Origin: Larimichthys crocea
Lineage: Eukaryota > Chordata > Actinopteri > Sciaenidae
Direction: 5' to 3'
Assembly (NCBI RefSeq): GCF_000972845.2
Contig: NC_040017.1
Span: forward strand, 28,166,061-28,230,060
Length of the DNA stretch: 64,000 bases
Shown here: positions 1 to 10,515 of the stretch, in pieces
Numbering within the stretch: position 1 is the first letter of the stretch
Layout: every line of letters starts with the position of its first letter
Position numbers and translations under genes: made by a program
The notes under the pieces: model-generated
Database searches by the model: none
Seen by the model: the letters and a program-made list of their open reading frames with translations, nothing else
Told to the model about the DNA's origin: nothing

Positions 1-977
1 ACCTGAAGCGATTTCTGAGTTATTAAGTCACTCAAAGTTTCCCGTAACAAAGACTCAAAACTGAATCTTTGAGGGTACAGACGGCTCCTCTTCCTCCTCT
101 TCAGGGCTTAGGTCTATGGACACGAGTCCAGCCTCGTCTCTCTGAGGTTCAGTAACAGTCTAATGAAGACTGACCACTCTGGAAGTAATTACCTGAAATG
201 TCTGTAACTGTCTGGATTATGGTTGTGTCTGGCAGCCTGAGGTCTACCTGTGCTCTACATACTAGTTTTGGTCTGTTTTTCTCAAACACCAGAGTTTAAA
301 CATCTGTACATCCAAGCCTTCCCCAAGAACAGTGAGAATCTCCAGAGCAGAGACATCAGCAACCATCAGGCATGGACTCTGAGTCTGGTTTGGGTCGCTT
401 TATCCAATCTTTTATGAGAGAACAGGACAATATCATCAACGTATAATGCAAAGAATGATCGTCTTTAATGTGAGTAATCAACTGAGGAAGTTTCATGATT
501 TAGTTAAAACCTTTAGTTCACCTTTAGTGTACACTGGAGGATGAGAAGGATCGTGGAGATGTGATGAAAACATCTTCAGATCGATTAACTGTATTAAGAA
601 CGACAGAATAAAGTTACAGAAACAAAAGAGAGGCGACAGTTTGAAGAGATGAACCAGAACGAGCAAAGAAAGAAAGATGAAAGAGCTGAGAGATGAAAGA
701 GAGGAAGGAAAAAGAAAGATTCTCCAGACGTTGATTGGAGGATCCCTCGTGATGAAAGAAGAGGAGGAGAACGTGACAGACTGCCGAGATCATTATCCTC
801 CATCGTCGTATTCTTCTTCACTCAACCGGATTGTTGATCATCGCTTTGATTATAATTAAGTGAAGAGTGCTTCACGTTTCCTCGTCACTCTACAACTCTT
901 CCTTCCCTCCGTGTTCAGTGTCTCCTCCTCTTCATCCTCTCTGCTTTGTTTGCTCCTCACAGCTGACGACAGTTTCA
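1..977. other. No recognised gene
   Basis: I see no recognisable gene or repeat family here. Positions 640-790 are purine-rich on the plus strand (AAAGAAAG/GAGGA runs). This gives a charged 60-codon ORF at 677-859 and an antisense ORF over the same bases. Neither has convincing codon bias or a family resemblance, and both are probably composition artefacts. Confidence 0.5.
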
Positions 978-1135
978 TTGAGTGTGCCTGAAAGAGCACA
1001 CTATATACTATTTACTGTGGTTATTATTATTGAGTGTGCCTGAAAGAGCACACTATACACTATTCACTGTGGTTATTATTATTGAGTGTGCCTGAAAGAG
1101 CACACTATACACTATTCACCAAGCTTTTTATTATT
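978..1135. repeat. 52-bp tandem repeat, 3 copies, each with a hairpin
   Basis: Three head-to-tail copies start near 978, 1030 and 1082. Each contains AGTGTGC, eight bases, then GCACACT, a perfect 7-bp inverted repeat that could fold into a stem-loop. The units are joined by a TTATTATTA spacer. Copies 2 and 3 are nearly identical; copy 1 differs at a few positions. The third copy runs into a longer stretch that looks like part of the same element. Confidence 0.85.
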
Positions 1136-1806
1136 CTTACGCCCTTTTTTGCCACACTACTTTTTGTCACACATACACAAAAAAGGTATCAAAACGTGCA
1201 GCTCGGCTGGGAATCGACTGCTATGACTTTTCTAAGCGTTTCGCCAAACAGTTTGCCGATAAATCACCAAAAACCACGCCAAAAAAATGAATGGGTGTGT
1301 ATTGGTAGAATGTTTGCGAGCTACAGTTGGTGACATCATCACTAGAGTGGAGAGGGAGAGAAATTTTTTTAAAATGTATTTGTATACTGGTCTCAAGGCC
1401 ACAGCTTTCCCTCTACAGAAATAATTTATACATAGAAACGTAGGAAGATTTGTGTGTGGGACACAAAGATGCACCAGCAACACCTATCCACAGCCTCATA
1501 GACTGCCATGTTGAAAAGGCGGGAACATTTCTTAATGAAAGCAGAAGTAACATTTCTTTGAATCGCTCTAACGGTCACATTTCTTCATTTTACTGACACA
1601 AAATAACTATGTAGACGTTCAGGAAGAGCTCAAGATGCTAAAAGTGAAGCCAGTTCAATGATTGGAAATACGGTTTGGACAGAAATCCTTCCTGTTCGAG
1701 GGGTACTTTCAGCGTTTTTTCTCTCTCTGTCAGTGATGTCAAATGTCACAGGAGCAGCTGCGGTTGATTTGCTCTGCTCTGATTGGTGGGCTCCACCTGG
1801 TCCCTC
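1136..1806. other. Unidentified, possibly the body of a dispersed repeat
   Basis: This non-coding stretch follows the 52-bp hairpin repeat. Positions 1136-1345 read like the body of a multi-copy fish repeat (I associate the hairpin and the following TATCAAAACGTGCAG region with one element), but no second copy is visible in this window. The short ORFs on both strands look like chance. Confidence 0.3.
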
Positions 1807-1823
1807 TCACACACACACACACA
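1807..1823. repeat. Short (CA)n microsatellite
   Basis: About eight uninterrupted CA dinucleotides on the plus strand. Confidence 0.9.
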
Positions 1824-2212
1824 GACAAGACAAAAGTCTTTCAAAATAAGAGTCCCTTCAAAATAAGAGCCCATTAAAAAGGCAATGATGACACAGCTTG
1901 TTGTATTAATACTGAATTTGCTGAGCAGTGTCAATAATAATGTATGGGGGCGACTGGCCAGAATCAGGCACACTCAGAATTTCTTTAGAAATGTTTCTAG
2001 TTTTATTTCTCCTCGTTCCTGAAGCCATTTTTAGCTCCTTCGCCAAATCGAGTCAGACTTCAAAAGCAGGCGGTGTTTGTGATTATCAGACTAACTTCAG
2101 TCTGCTGTCTGACCTGCAGTGCATCAATCAACACTAATCATGACAACTAGAAGCTAATCGTTAATAATTTACCACCATAAGCTAACAGGTTTTAAGTCAT
2201 AGTGACGCTGTA
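1824..2212. other. No recognised feature
   Basis: This is unique-looking AT-leaning DNA. I see no gene, RNA or repeat in it. Confidence 0.5.
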
Positions 2213-2296
2213 AACTGCTGCCAACTGTAGCTGCTGTTAGCTGCTGTTAGCTCAGTGTGTTAGCTGCTGTTAGCTCAGTTTGTTGGTGAAATAAAC
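2213..2296 (+). mobile_element. Family A fragment, 5' part only
   Basis: The start matches the first bases of the best family A copy at 49737 (CTGCCAACTGTAGCTGCTGTTA). TTAGCTCAGT-type repeats follow, then the match stops. The coding-like middle and the 3' half are missing. Confidence 0.6.
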
Positions 2297-2417
2297 GTCT
2301 GTTTATCTGTGAAGAAGAACTCTTCCTCCGTCCTCCCACTCCTCGTCTTCTGTTCGCAGCAGCAGTCTTTCTAAACAGATTACACTTCCTGATACATTTT
2401 CAAGGTCACTGTTAAAG

Positions 2418-2451
<34 letters not shown>

Positions 2452-2468
2452 CACACACACACACACAC
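2418..2468. repeat. (CA)n microsatellite
   Basis: About 25 CA units with one G interruption. The antisense Cys/Val ORFs across it are artefacts of the repeat. Confidence 0.95.
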
Positions 2469-2602
2469 GTGGTGCCTTTGTGCCGAGGCGGCTCTAATTG
2501 AATCCCATAGTCGCCACGGCGATGAGAATTGATTGGCGACAGAGAGAGAGAGAAGCCAGAGGATGAAGGTGTCTTCATGTGATGATGGGGTCAGACACCT
2601 CT

Positions 2603-3285
2603 TCACACACACACACATGCTGATACACACAGGAACACACACACACATGCTGATACACACAGGAATACACACACAGGAGCACACACACATGCTGATACAC
2701 ACAGGAACATACACACACACATGTTGATACACACACACATGCAGATACACACAGGAACACACACACACACATGCTGATACACTCAGGAATACACACACAT
2801 GCTGATACACACAGGAACACACACACACACATGCTGATACACTCAGGAACACACACACATGCTGATACACACAGAAACACACACACACACATGCTTATAC
2901 ACTCAGGAACATACACACACACATGTTGATACACACACACATGCAGATACACACAGGAACACACACACACACATGCTGATACACACAGGAACACACACAC
3001 ACATGTTGATACTGTACACACACACATGCTGATACACACAGGAACACACACACACACATGCTGATACACTCAGGAACACACACACACACATGCTGATACA
3101 CTCAGGAACACACACACACAAATGCTGATACACTCAGGAACACACACACACACATGCTGATACACTCAGGAACACACACACACATGCTGATACACTCAGG
3201 AACACACACACACACATGTTGATACACTCAGGAACACACACACACACACACACATGCTGATACACACAGGAACACACATGCACAA
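2603..3285. repeat. ~30-bp CA-rich minisatellite
   Basis: About 22 units made of an (AC) run, then ATGCTGATACACACAGGAAC or its variant with ACTCAGG. The unit averages 30 bp, a multiple of three, so the minus strand has long open frames with a 10-residue Tyr-Gln-His-Val-Cys periodicity. Those frames are a by-product of the repeat, not genes. Variation in AC-run length changes unit size locally. One unit carries an extra ACTGT at about 3012. Confidence 0.95.
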
Positions 3286-3411
3286 GCTCCGAGGTTATCG
3301 ACGGCAGTAATGTTATTCCATTACCACAAACCATGACCATATGGTTATTATGTGTTGTAATCAACTGGAGGTTTCCATGACGATGAGTGCTTGAGGTCAA
3401 CTATGTCAGAA

Positions 3412-3420
3412 TACACACAC

Positions 3421-3453
<33 letters not shown>
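3412..3453. repeat. (CA)n microsatellite, left arm of an inverted CA/TG pair
   Basis: About 20 CA units with one G interruption. A TG array of similar length begins 113 bp downstream at 3567. Confidence 0.95.
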
Positions 3454-3465
3454 GCTTAGTCTTTG

Positions 3466-3545
3466 TGACATCCCGTTTCCAGAGGTTTCACCAGAATCGG
3501 TGAAATAGTTGATGGTGTGTGCCTTAGTGCTCGGTTGTGCTGAGC
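3466..3545 (-). mobile_element. Decayed family A fragment
   Basis: The stretch around GTTTCACCAGAATCGGTGAA, followed by ATAGTTG and the GTGTGCCTTAGTGC segment, matches 33325-33375 in the minus-strand family A copy (TTTCACCAGAATCAGTGAAA and the bases after it). It sits between two microsatellites and has no other family A sequence beside it. Confidence 0.55.
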
Positions 3546-3566
3546 AAAATGTCCTCACAAATATAG

Positions 3567-3609
<43 letters not shown>
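3567..3609. repeat. (TG)n microsatellite, right arm of an inverted CA/TG pair
   Basis: About 21 uninterrupted TG units, in opposite orientation to the CA array at 3412-3453. Confidence 0.95.
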
Positions 3610-3614
<5 letters not shown>

Positions 3615-3726
3615 CAAACAGAGATAAAAGGAAATAAAATGAGAGAACAAGCGACAGCCGTGTTGGTAAATATTTAATGAGCTGCTCCAGGCCAGAAATA
3701 AAAAAATACTGTAGTAATGAAACATA

Positions 3727-3814
3727 GTGTGTGTGTGTGTGTGTGTGTGTAGGTGTAAGTGTGTGTGTGTGTGTGTATGCGTGTGTGTGTAGGAGTAGGT
3801 GTGTGTGTGTGTGT
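3727..3814. repeat. Interrupted (TG)n microsatellite
   Basis: Three TG blocks are separated by AGGTGTAAG, ATGC and AGGAGTAGG. It is an imperfect compound array. Confidence 0.95.
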
Positions 3815-3887
3815 TTAACAGTACAGGCATTCAGGGTCATGTTGTTTCTGTTTCTCACCTGTGTGTTCAGGAGGGAAAGGAGCCTGG

Positions 3888-4322
3888 AGCTGGAACAGCT
3901 GCTGTTAGCTCATGTTACCTCAGTATGTTAGCTGCTGTTAGTTAATGTTAGCTGCTGTTAGCTAATGTTAGCTCAGTTTGTTAGCTGCTGTTAGCTAATG
4001 TTAGCTGCTGTTAGCTAAAGTTAGCTAATGTTAGCTCAGTTTGTTAGCTGCTGTTAGCTAATGTTAGCTCAGTTTGTTAGCTGCTGTTAGCTAATGTTAG
4101 CTGTTGTTAGCTCAGTTTGTTAGCTGCTGTTAGCTAAAGTTAGCTAATGTTAGCTCAGTTTGTTAGCTGCTGTTAGCTAATGTTAGCTAATGTAGCCTGC
4201 CTGTTGTTTTAGCTCAGTTGGTTTAGCTCAGGGGAATGTTAGTGTTTGTACCACAGGCGTTTTAGACCACCAGGAAGAAGAAGAGGAGGTTTACAGTGTC
4301 GTGCCAGAACAGGAGCTGGACA
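3888..4322 (+). mobile_element. Family A copy with expanded TTAGC array
   Basis: It begins with the GCTGCTGTTAGCT motif of family A and expands into an array at 3897-4240 made of GCTGCTGTTAGCTAATGTTA and GCTCAGTTTGTTA blocks (about 33 bp as a higher-order unit). It then continues with GTTAGTGTTTGTACCACAGG, TTTTAGACCACC and GAAGAAGAAGAGGAGG, as in the 26.4-kb and 49.8-kb copies. It ends in TTTACAG followed by motif H. The coding-like segment and the 3' half are absent. The apparent tRNA A-box-like bases near 4210 belong to this array. Confidence 0.8.
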
Positions 4323-4380
4323 ATAGATAAGTTAGCATCATAGACGTTAGCTGCTGACCGCTCATTTGGTCTAGTCCGTA

Positions 4381-4428
4381 ATATTAATAATAATAAATAT
4401 ATATATGATATATTTATTTATATATGTC
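4381..4428. repeat. AT-rich low-complexity stretch
   Basis: A short run of TAA and TA repeats. Confidence 0.85.
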
Positions 4429-4566
4429 TTGTGTTGTCGACCTTGTTGATGTTCGGCTGTTGTAGCTGAAGAGGCTTCAGTGTTCAGGGGGGTGGAGGAA
4501 GATGGAGGGTGGATGGGGAAGTTTGTCTCTCAGCTTATCTCAGCACCGAGCGCTGCACCTGCTGCG

Positions 4567-5250
4567 GTTGCCAGGTTGCAGGTAGGTTTACAAGCAGGGC
4601 AGAGTTGCCATGTTGAGGAGGTGAGTGGATTTGGCGGGAATCCTGCCGCCGTCGTGTCGAGCTCTTCAGATGTGAAGTGGTTCAGTTTGATGCACAAGTT
4701 GCCAGGTTGGAGTTTTAAGCCAGATGTTGTCAGGATGTTTGACGGGTACAAAGGTTAATGGAAAAACAGGGACGGTTGCCATGTTTGGTGGTACAAGGCT
4801 CAGTCGCTGTGAAGCACGCTGTGCTCTGACATTGTTGCCAGTCTGGGATGATGTTAATCCGGTGAAAAGGTTAGAGGATTTCATGCCAGCAGGAAACAGG
4901 TGAGGGTGTTGGTGGGGGCAGATATTAGTCGCCAGGTTGGAGTCATTTTAAACAGCTGGTGTTTTGAACCTGTGGTGGCTGGGTTGCCAGGTTTGGAGGT
5001 AATAAAATAGTTTTCAAGGGTTTTTCTGAGGATCGATAACTTTAAAAGCAGGATGGGACTCGGTTGCCTGTTTGGAGCCTGACAGGTGCCGGCGTGATGA
5101 AAGAGGGTCGAAATCAGACGACAAACTTGGACAACGCAGTGAAACCGGACAGATCTTTGAGCACTGAAGCCAGTCGACAGATGGTTGCCATGTTGCCAGA
5201 TCTGCAGGTTTGATTTCTAAGTCTGAAATGTTGACGAGTTTCCAGGGCAG
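4567..5250 (+). repeat. Degenerate GTTGCCAGGTTGGAG array, part 1
   Basis: Variants of a roughly 15-base motif, consensus GTTGCCAGGTTGGAG, occur on the plus strand at about 4567, 4604, 4698, 4775, 4834, 4928, 4982, 5063, 5184 and, more weakly, 5238. Spacing is irregular at roughly 37-121 bp, and the DNA between motifs is not obviously repeated. It looks like a very old tandem array or a cluster of recurring sites. The 92-codon ORF at 4480-4758 overlaps it and is probably chance. Confidence 0.6.
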
Positions 5251-6137
5251 AGGTATTTTTAGCCAGTGCAAAGGACACAGTGTACTTGAACAACATATAT
5301 ATATTTTATCTCGGATGAAACTTGTTTGTTTTTTTTTCTTGCGTCGTGGTCACTCGACTGTCCTCGTCCTCCAGAGACTTGTTATAATCTGCTCCACTTC
5401 CTCCTCGAGTCTCGTGGAAACACAGTGAAACAGCCTACAGTGAGTTTTCTTAACATCTTTCAGATCTCCACATCTTCGCTCATCCAACATCCAACGCCTC
5501 GTCAGCTCACAGCGGCAACAACCAGGCAGGAAAAACCAGGTCACTCTGAAACTCTGAGGACGGTTTTCTTTAGCAAAGAGTGAAGGAACGTGGACGAGTG
5601 TTGACTTGTCAGGAAATTTAACTTTGAAAGATTCTCACCTCATCTAATACAGACTGCTGAAGATCATGAGCTTCAGTTACTGTGACTCCGAGTATGGACA
5701 AGAGGAAGAACTACAGCGCCCAGTAACCTTTGCAAAGTACATATGCACCCAGCTCTCACGCCAAAATCATCAAACAAGGCAACCTCGTCAGTGGGTCAAC
5801 ACTTTAATCTACGACAACTTGTCTGGAAGTTTCTGTCGGGTGTGGTGTTTCGATGTACTGATGAAGTTTGGTGATGTAGCAAGAAAGTCTGCATGTGGTG
5901 GAGGTTGGTTGGGTGGATGGGTCAGACAAACAAACAGGACTTTCAGGGGACCACCAAATGTTGACTTCTTATGTTACGGAAGTTATGTACCCCGTACACG
6001 GCTCCTTTAATGATGTAACGAGCTGTCAGGTTCAGACGTCGTGTTTGTGACTGTCACAGTCCGGATCATCGAGCAGAAGTGAAATTAGAAAACACAAAGG
6101 ACAAAGTACTGACAGAAGCAGTCTGATGCTATAAACC
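5251..6137. other. No recognised gene; one unassigned ORF
   Basis: An ORF of 114 codons lies at 5666-6010 on the plus strand. It resembles no family I know, its codon choice is mixed, and an ORF of this length is expected by chance in this composition. I see no repeats or RNA genes here. Confidence 0.45.
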
Positions 6138-6352
6138 AGTCGTGGTCCAGTCTGTCATAGTCCAGTCTGTCATGGTCCAGTCTGTCATGGTCCAGTCTGT
6201 CATGGTCCAGTCTGTCATGCTCTGTCATGGTTCAGTCTGTCATGGTTCAGTCCGTCATGGTCTGTCATGGTTCAGTCTGTCATGGTCCAGTCTGTCATGG
6301 TCCAGTCCGTCATGGTCTGTCATGGTTCAGTCTGTCATGGTCTGTCATGGTC
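6138..6352. repeat. 16-bp minisatellite
   Basis: About 14 units of TCCAGTCTGTCATGGT. Some are full 16-bp units and some are 11-bp short units (TCTGTCATGGT) that lack the CAG part. C/T alternation at the second base of the unit (TCCAG/TTCAG) marks subfamilies. No function is implied by the MVQSV-type reading frame. Confidence 0.95.
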
Positions 6353-6407
6353 AAAGTGACCCTCCATGCTGTGGCTGAACACACTGTTAGACTCTGAGAA
6401 CACAAAC

Positions 6408-6972
6408 GTGTTGGTGTGTTGGTGTGTTGGTGTGTTGGTGTGTTGGTGTGTTGGTGTGTTAGTGTGTTAGTGTGTTGCTGTGTTGCTGTGTTAGTGTGTT
6501 GGTGTGTTGTTGTGTTGGTGTGTTGTTGTGTTGTTGTGTTGGTGTGTTGGTGTGTCTGTGTGTCAGTGTGTCAGTGTGTCGTTGTGTCTGTGTGTCTGTG
6601 TGTCAGTGTGTCAGTGTGTCTGTGTGTCGGTGTGTTGCTGTGTTTGTGTGTTGGTGTGTTGGTGTGTTGGTGTGTTAGTGTGTTAGTGTGTTAGTGTGTT
6701 GGTTGGTGTGTTGGTGTGTGGTGTGTTGGTTGGTGTGTTAGTGTGTTAGTGTGTTGGTGTGTTAGTGTGTTAGTGTGTTGGTGTGTTGGTGTGTCGGTGT
6801 GTTGGTGTGTTGGTGTGTCGGTGTGTTAGTGTGTTGGTGTGTTAGTGTGTTAGTGTGTTAGTGTGTTGGTGTGTTAGTGTGTTAGTATGTTGGTGTGTTA
6901 GTGTGTTAGTATGTTGGTGTGTTAGTGTGTTAGTGTGTTGGTGTGTTGGTGTGTTAGTGTGTTGGTGTGTGC
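6408..6972. repeat. 565-bp G/T-only 8-bp minisatellite
   Basis: About 70 units of GTGTTGGT and variants (GTGTTAGT, GTGTCAGT, GTGTTGCT, GTGTCTGT). The plus strand is almost entirely G and T, so strand asymmetry is extreme. Regular GG doublets every 8 bases could allow two-tier G-quadruplex folding of the plus strand. Variant units cluster: C-containing ones lie mainly at 6554-6640 and TTAGT units at 6720-6960, as expected from local unit duplication. The Cys/Val ORFs in three frames are artefacts. Confidence 0.95.
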
Positions 6973-7178
6973 GTCCTTTGAAATGTCTGAAATGTGTTGG
7001 TCCTCCGCAGAGCGCGCTGACAGAAATGTGTTATTTAGTTTCACGCTCTGGAGAAAAAGTCTTTTGTTGCCCGCTGCGGGTTCACATGGTACGCTGTTTT
7101 ACTGTGTTGATGATAGTCCGACAGGGATGTTATTTGATGCATGATGGAGGAGCTCGGGTTTTTATTAACGCAGTGTGA

Positions 7179-7410
7179 GTTTGCCAGGTTGGGAAAAACA
7201 GATGGAGCCATCAGGCTGTGGGAGGGGAGAGTAAAGTGGGTTATTTGATTCTGGAGAAGGCAGCGAGGTTCACGGTTGCCAAGTCGAAGCGAGGTTTGCA
7301 AGTTGAAGTAATAACCACTTTCTGTGTCGCCACTTCAAATACTATCAGCCGCAGAAGGAGGTCATTTCCTTCAGGAGCCTGATGAAAGGAGTGTGGAGTT
7401 GCCAGGTTGG
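7179..7410 (+). repeat. Degenerate GTTGCCAGGTTGGAG array, part 2
   Basis: The motif of 4567-5250 reappears at about 7179 (GTTTGCCAGGTTGGG), 7275, 7293 and 7398 (GTTGCCAGGTTGG). Looser matches lie near 7773 (GTTGCAAGGTTCCAAAG) and 8454 (GGTGCCAAGCTGGG). The two minisatellites at 6.1-7.0 kb separate the two clusters. Confidence 0.5.
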
Positions 7411-9825
7411 ATTGTTGTTAGTTTGACCTCGGAGATATTCGGAGCCATTTGAAGGGAGGAAAGGGGGCAGCACGGTGGGTGGAGAAAAGAGCGGGAGACG
7501 TTATTTCTTCCAGGTTAGATCGAGACGACACAAACAAACAGAATGTCTGTGTGAGCTCGATTCAGCGCTGGTAAAAATAAGCATGTATTCGAAATCGTTC
7601 CCTGGTTTGACTGAAGTCCAGCAGATATTTGAAGGCCATTTGGCTGATATTGTCCAACATATCCACAGTTTCTATTTCACAGTCCTTAAAACTTTAGAGA
7701 AACACGGACAGTAAGAAAATGTTCAAATCCCTGAAGGTCGGAACATGAAGTATTTCTTTAGCTCATTATTTGTTGCAAGGTTCCAAAGTCTCTTTGGGAC
7801 ATTAATGTCTTAACAGTGTTCAGACTTATTTGATTTAAGTTTGTTCTTAACTTTTCACTTGAATGGTCCATTTTTCTGCAGCCTGCACCTTAGCTTGGAC
7901 GAGAAGAGTTTTCAGTTTCAGTTGGTTTGTGTGTCATAATTTGCCTGCGTGTTTGTGGCGATATCTTTTTATGCATAACTCCACACTAGTCCCGCCTGGT
8001 CGTGCAGTCTGGTCCCTTGTCTGTCTGTTGGTTTTTGATTTAGGTGTTTCCATTACATAATTTACTCCCTCTGGAGAGCATCATCTTATCAAACATTGTC
8101 AATAAAATGTATCTTTTCGTGCAGCAGTCTCTGGTTCCAGTTTATTCTGGCTCTTGTGCGTGGGAATGATTTTAAAATGACAGACTCTCCTGGTTGTTGT
8201 CTCTAACCGGTTTCTTCCCGTCCTGACACCAAAATTTGACACTCGCTGCCGAAAATTCCTTCTCGGCTTCACGCTGTGAAGTGCCAGTGTGTTTTCTGCC
8301 TCTGACAGCTCCCCGCAGGAAACAAATGCAAATTATAAAACCGATTTTTTTTGTTTGAGATTCAGAGGATTTTCCTTTAATGACCAGAGTCCCGAGGGGC
8401 GAATAGAAAGCAGGGCAGGACACAAAGCATTATGGGAGGAGGGGACCGGTGTAGAGGTGCCAAGCTGGGCTGATTTTGAGTCGGAGCGGGACTGGCAGCA
8501 TTATTTTACAGAAGTGCTGACAGTTCCCAACCAGAAAATGTGCTTAGAAACCCAGAGAATCTTCTGCAGTCACCTATTTAGTCTTTGTCACTTGAGCCTC
8601 AAAGGATCTTTTTATAAGTGTGGAAACACATTTAGGAAGTGGGCCAAACTCGTCCTCCCATAAGTCTCTGCAGGAGTCTGGAAGTTACTGACTGAAAGAG
8701 ACAGAGCGTGGTGTAAGACAGCACAGATAGGTAAAGGAAGGAGTGAGACAGGAACTTCACACCGCCTGTCTGTGGTGGTGTTCCTCACAGGTTAGCGGTT
8801 CGGCTGCTTTGACAATTGTCAGACAACGTCAGCTTTGTCCCTGCAGGTTGTCGCAGTCAGCAGGGAAACTCTGAACCTGACCGAGGCCGCCAGCGCCTCC
8901 AACAGCACCGGCACTCGAGGGTGGAGCAAACCCAAATCCAATTTCTTCTTGTTGTTTTCATGATTGTCGCAGTTTGACACCAACTAGTGCAACTGAAACC
9001 TCCAATTGGAGAATCTTTCATTGGTTCCACTCATTGTACACGAAGGTCTCGATGACCACTGACAGTATGAAGAATGGGCAGCGTATCTGTGACGTCATCC
9101 ACAGCTTCTCCTGCCTCCCAGCTACACTGTAGCAAATTACATTAACCACATAATGTACTGGAGAGTTCCTTGGTTAGGACTGGCTGCCTGTTGTTCTGTA
9201 GTAAACATGCAGCAACATCTCTGAGTGGACAGATGATTAACACAGGTTGAACATACTGCTGCGACCATCATTATCAGTGCAAATGTATTCATAGATATTC
9301 ATTGGTTAAAACACTGGAGGTACTGTGATTAACGAATGTGTACTTGTGTTTGACGTTTTCATTTTTCAGTCCCGACATCGGAATTATCTCGTCGTTTTGT
9401 CTCCATACAAACTAAATATTTAAATTTTTACTTTAACTGGTGAAAGATGTCTCTGTCTGCTCTGATGATTCCCATGAATATGAATGAAATGAGATTTGTA
9501 AACTAGAGAGCAAGTTCAGTCTTTGGTCTTTATGTTTCCATTCATGCAGTTTACAGAAAATAGTTAAGACAGCAGACATCTGTGTGTGATTGTAGCAGCA
9601 ATTACTTTATCAGACAGTTTCTCTGTCGTACGATACTTAGAGACTATTTTTTCAGACTCATAAGTCTGATATTCTGTGGTGTGTGTGTCTTTACTTTCCC
9701 TAAATATAAAGAGCTACAGCTGTTTTATCTGACTTTTCTTCCAGCACAAATTGAAACTTCCATTATTATGTTGAGCACAAACAAACCACCTCTTACCCTC
9801 CTCTTCTCTTTGTCTCTCTTTGCAG
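7411..9825. other. No recognised gene; one unassigned ORF
   Basis: Nothing is recognised. A plus-strand ORF of 124 codons (8289-8663) has mixed third-position use and no family resemblance. Its length is within chance expectation for 64 kb. The other ORFs here are shorter. Confidence 0.45.
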
Positions 9826-9994
9826 GGAATCAGAATTTGACTGACAGCTCGCTGAGCCAATGACAAGCCTCTTGGACCTTTAACGCACATCCGCAGGGTC
9901 AAACCTGCGCACCACGAGTACGTACAGGTGAACCCGGATGAGCTGTTTCCTGCCCAGAGAGAAGAGGACGCCCCCCCATCCCGTTAAAGAGGCA
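9826..9994 (+). other. Candidate non-coding or partly coding exon
   Basis: A strong splice-acceptor-like sequence ends at 9825: a long C/T tract, then TTTGCAG. A GTAAGT donor-like site begins at 9995. All three frames hit stops inside the 169-bp interval, so it cannot be a simple internal coding exon. From about 9868, however, one frame stays open for roughly 40 codons with plausible codon use (it includes HHEYVQVNPDELFPAQREED) up to a TAA at 9982. It could be a UTR exon, a lncRNA exon or coincidence. I do not recognise the peptide. Confidence 0.2.
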
Positions 9995-10164
9995 GTAAGT
10001 CATTTAATGCTAAGCTAACGTTGCTCATCACTGTTGGAGATGAATCAGGCCTGATTGGTGGAGGTGAAGGTTTGGATTCGCTGGTTTCTGTCGTCATGAA
10101 GTGGTTTCAAAGTCTCCTGTGAAAACAAGCAGCAGGGACTTGTCGTGGATGTTGATGTTGGTAT
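9995..10164. other. No recognised feature
   Basis: Short unique-looking stretch before the family B copy. Confidence 0.5.
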
Positions 10165-10515
10165 TTACATTAAATTACCACCGCTAAGCATTGAAGCTAG
10201 CACTATGAGATATTGTCAGCTTCTACCTTCCAGTAAACAAACAGAACCTCTGAACCAGCAGTGTCCAGTCTAACAGCGAACACAGCGACAGAACCTCTGA
10301 ACCGGCAGTGTCCAGTCTAACAGTGAACACAGCGACAGAACCTCTGAACCGGCAGTGTCCAGTCTAACAGTGAACACAGCGAGGTGGTTTTCTTGCCGGG
10401 TCTGGCTCCTGGCTTCCCGGGCTGAGTCAGTTTAGTAGCTACTTTAGTGTTTAGACTAAAACTACCTGTCCATCATAAAGTGTGTGAATCACAGAGAGTT
10501 GAAGCTGAGCAGTCA
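10165..10515 (+). mobile_element. Family B copy with three 47-bp internal repeats
   Basis: The left part (about 10165-10242) matches the reverse complement of 38100-38190, sharing CTACCTTCCAGT and a tract like AGCTAGCACTATGAG. It is followed by three exact-length 47-bp units, then GAGGTGGTTTTC and CCCGGGCTGAGTCAGTTTAG. The right end (about 10475-10515, CACAGAGAGTTGAAGC) resembles a module also present in family A, which suggests the two families share a segment. No reading frame is evident. Confidence 0.75.
10243..10383 (+). repeat. 47-bp tandem repeat, 3 units, inside family B
   Basis: Units begin at 10243, 10290 and 10337, each with AGAACCTCTGAACC, CAGTGTCCAGTCTAACAG and GAACACAGCGAC. The units differ from each other at only one or two bases. 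Confidence 0.95.

Noticed and set aside
2412..3400. Long antisense Cys/Val/His-rich ORFs
   Set aside because: They are produced by a CA-rich minisatellite whose unit length is a multiple of three; no start context or domain.
4200..4240. tRNA A-box-like TTTAGCTCAGTTGG
   Set aside because: It is part of the TTAGC array of family A and has no B box downstream.
6416..7178. Cys/Val-rich ORFs in three plus-strand frames
   Set aside because: An 8-bp G/T repeat without stop codons opens all frames; this is repeat translation, not a gene.
8289..8663. 124-codon ORF as a gene
   Set aside because: Mixed codon use, no family resemblance, no supporting context.
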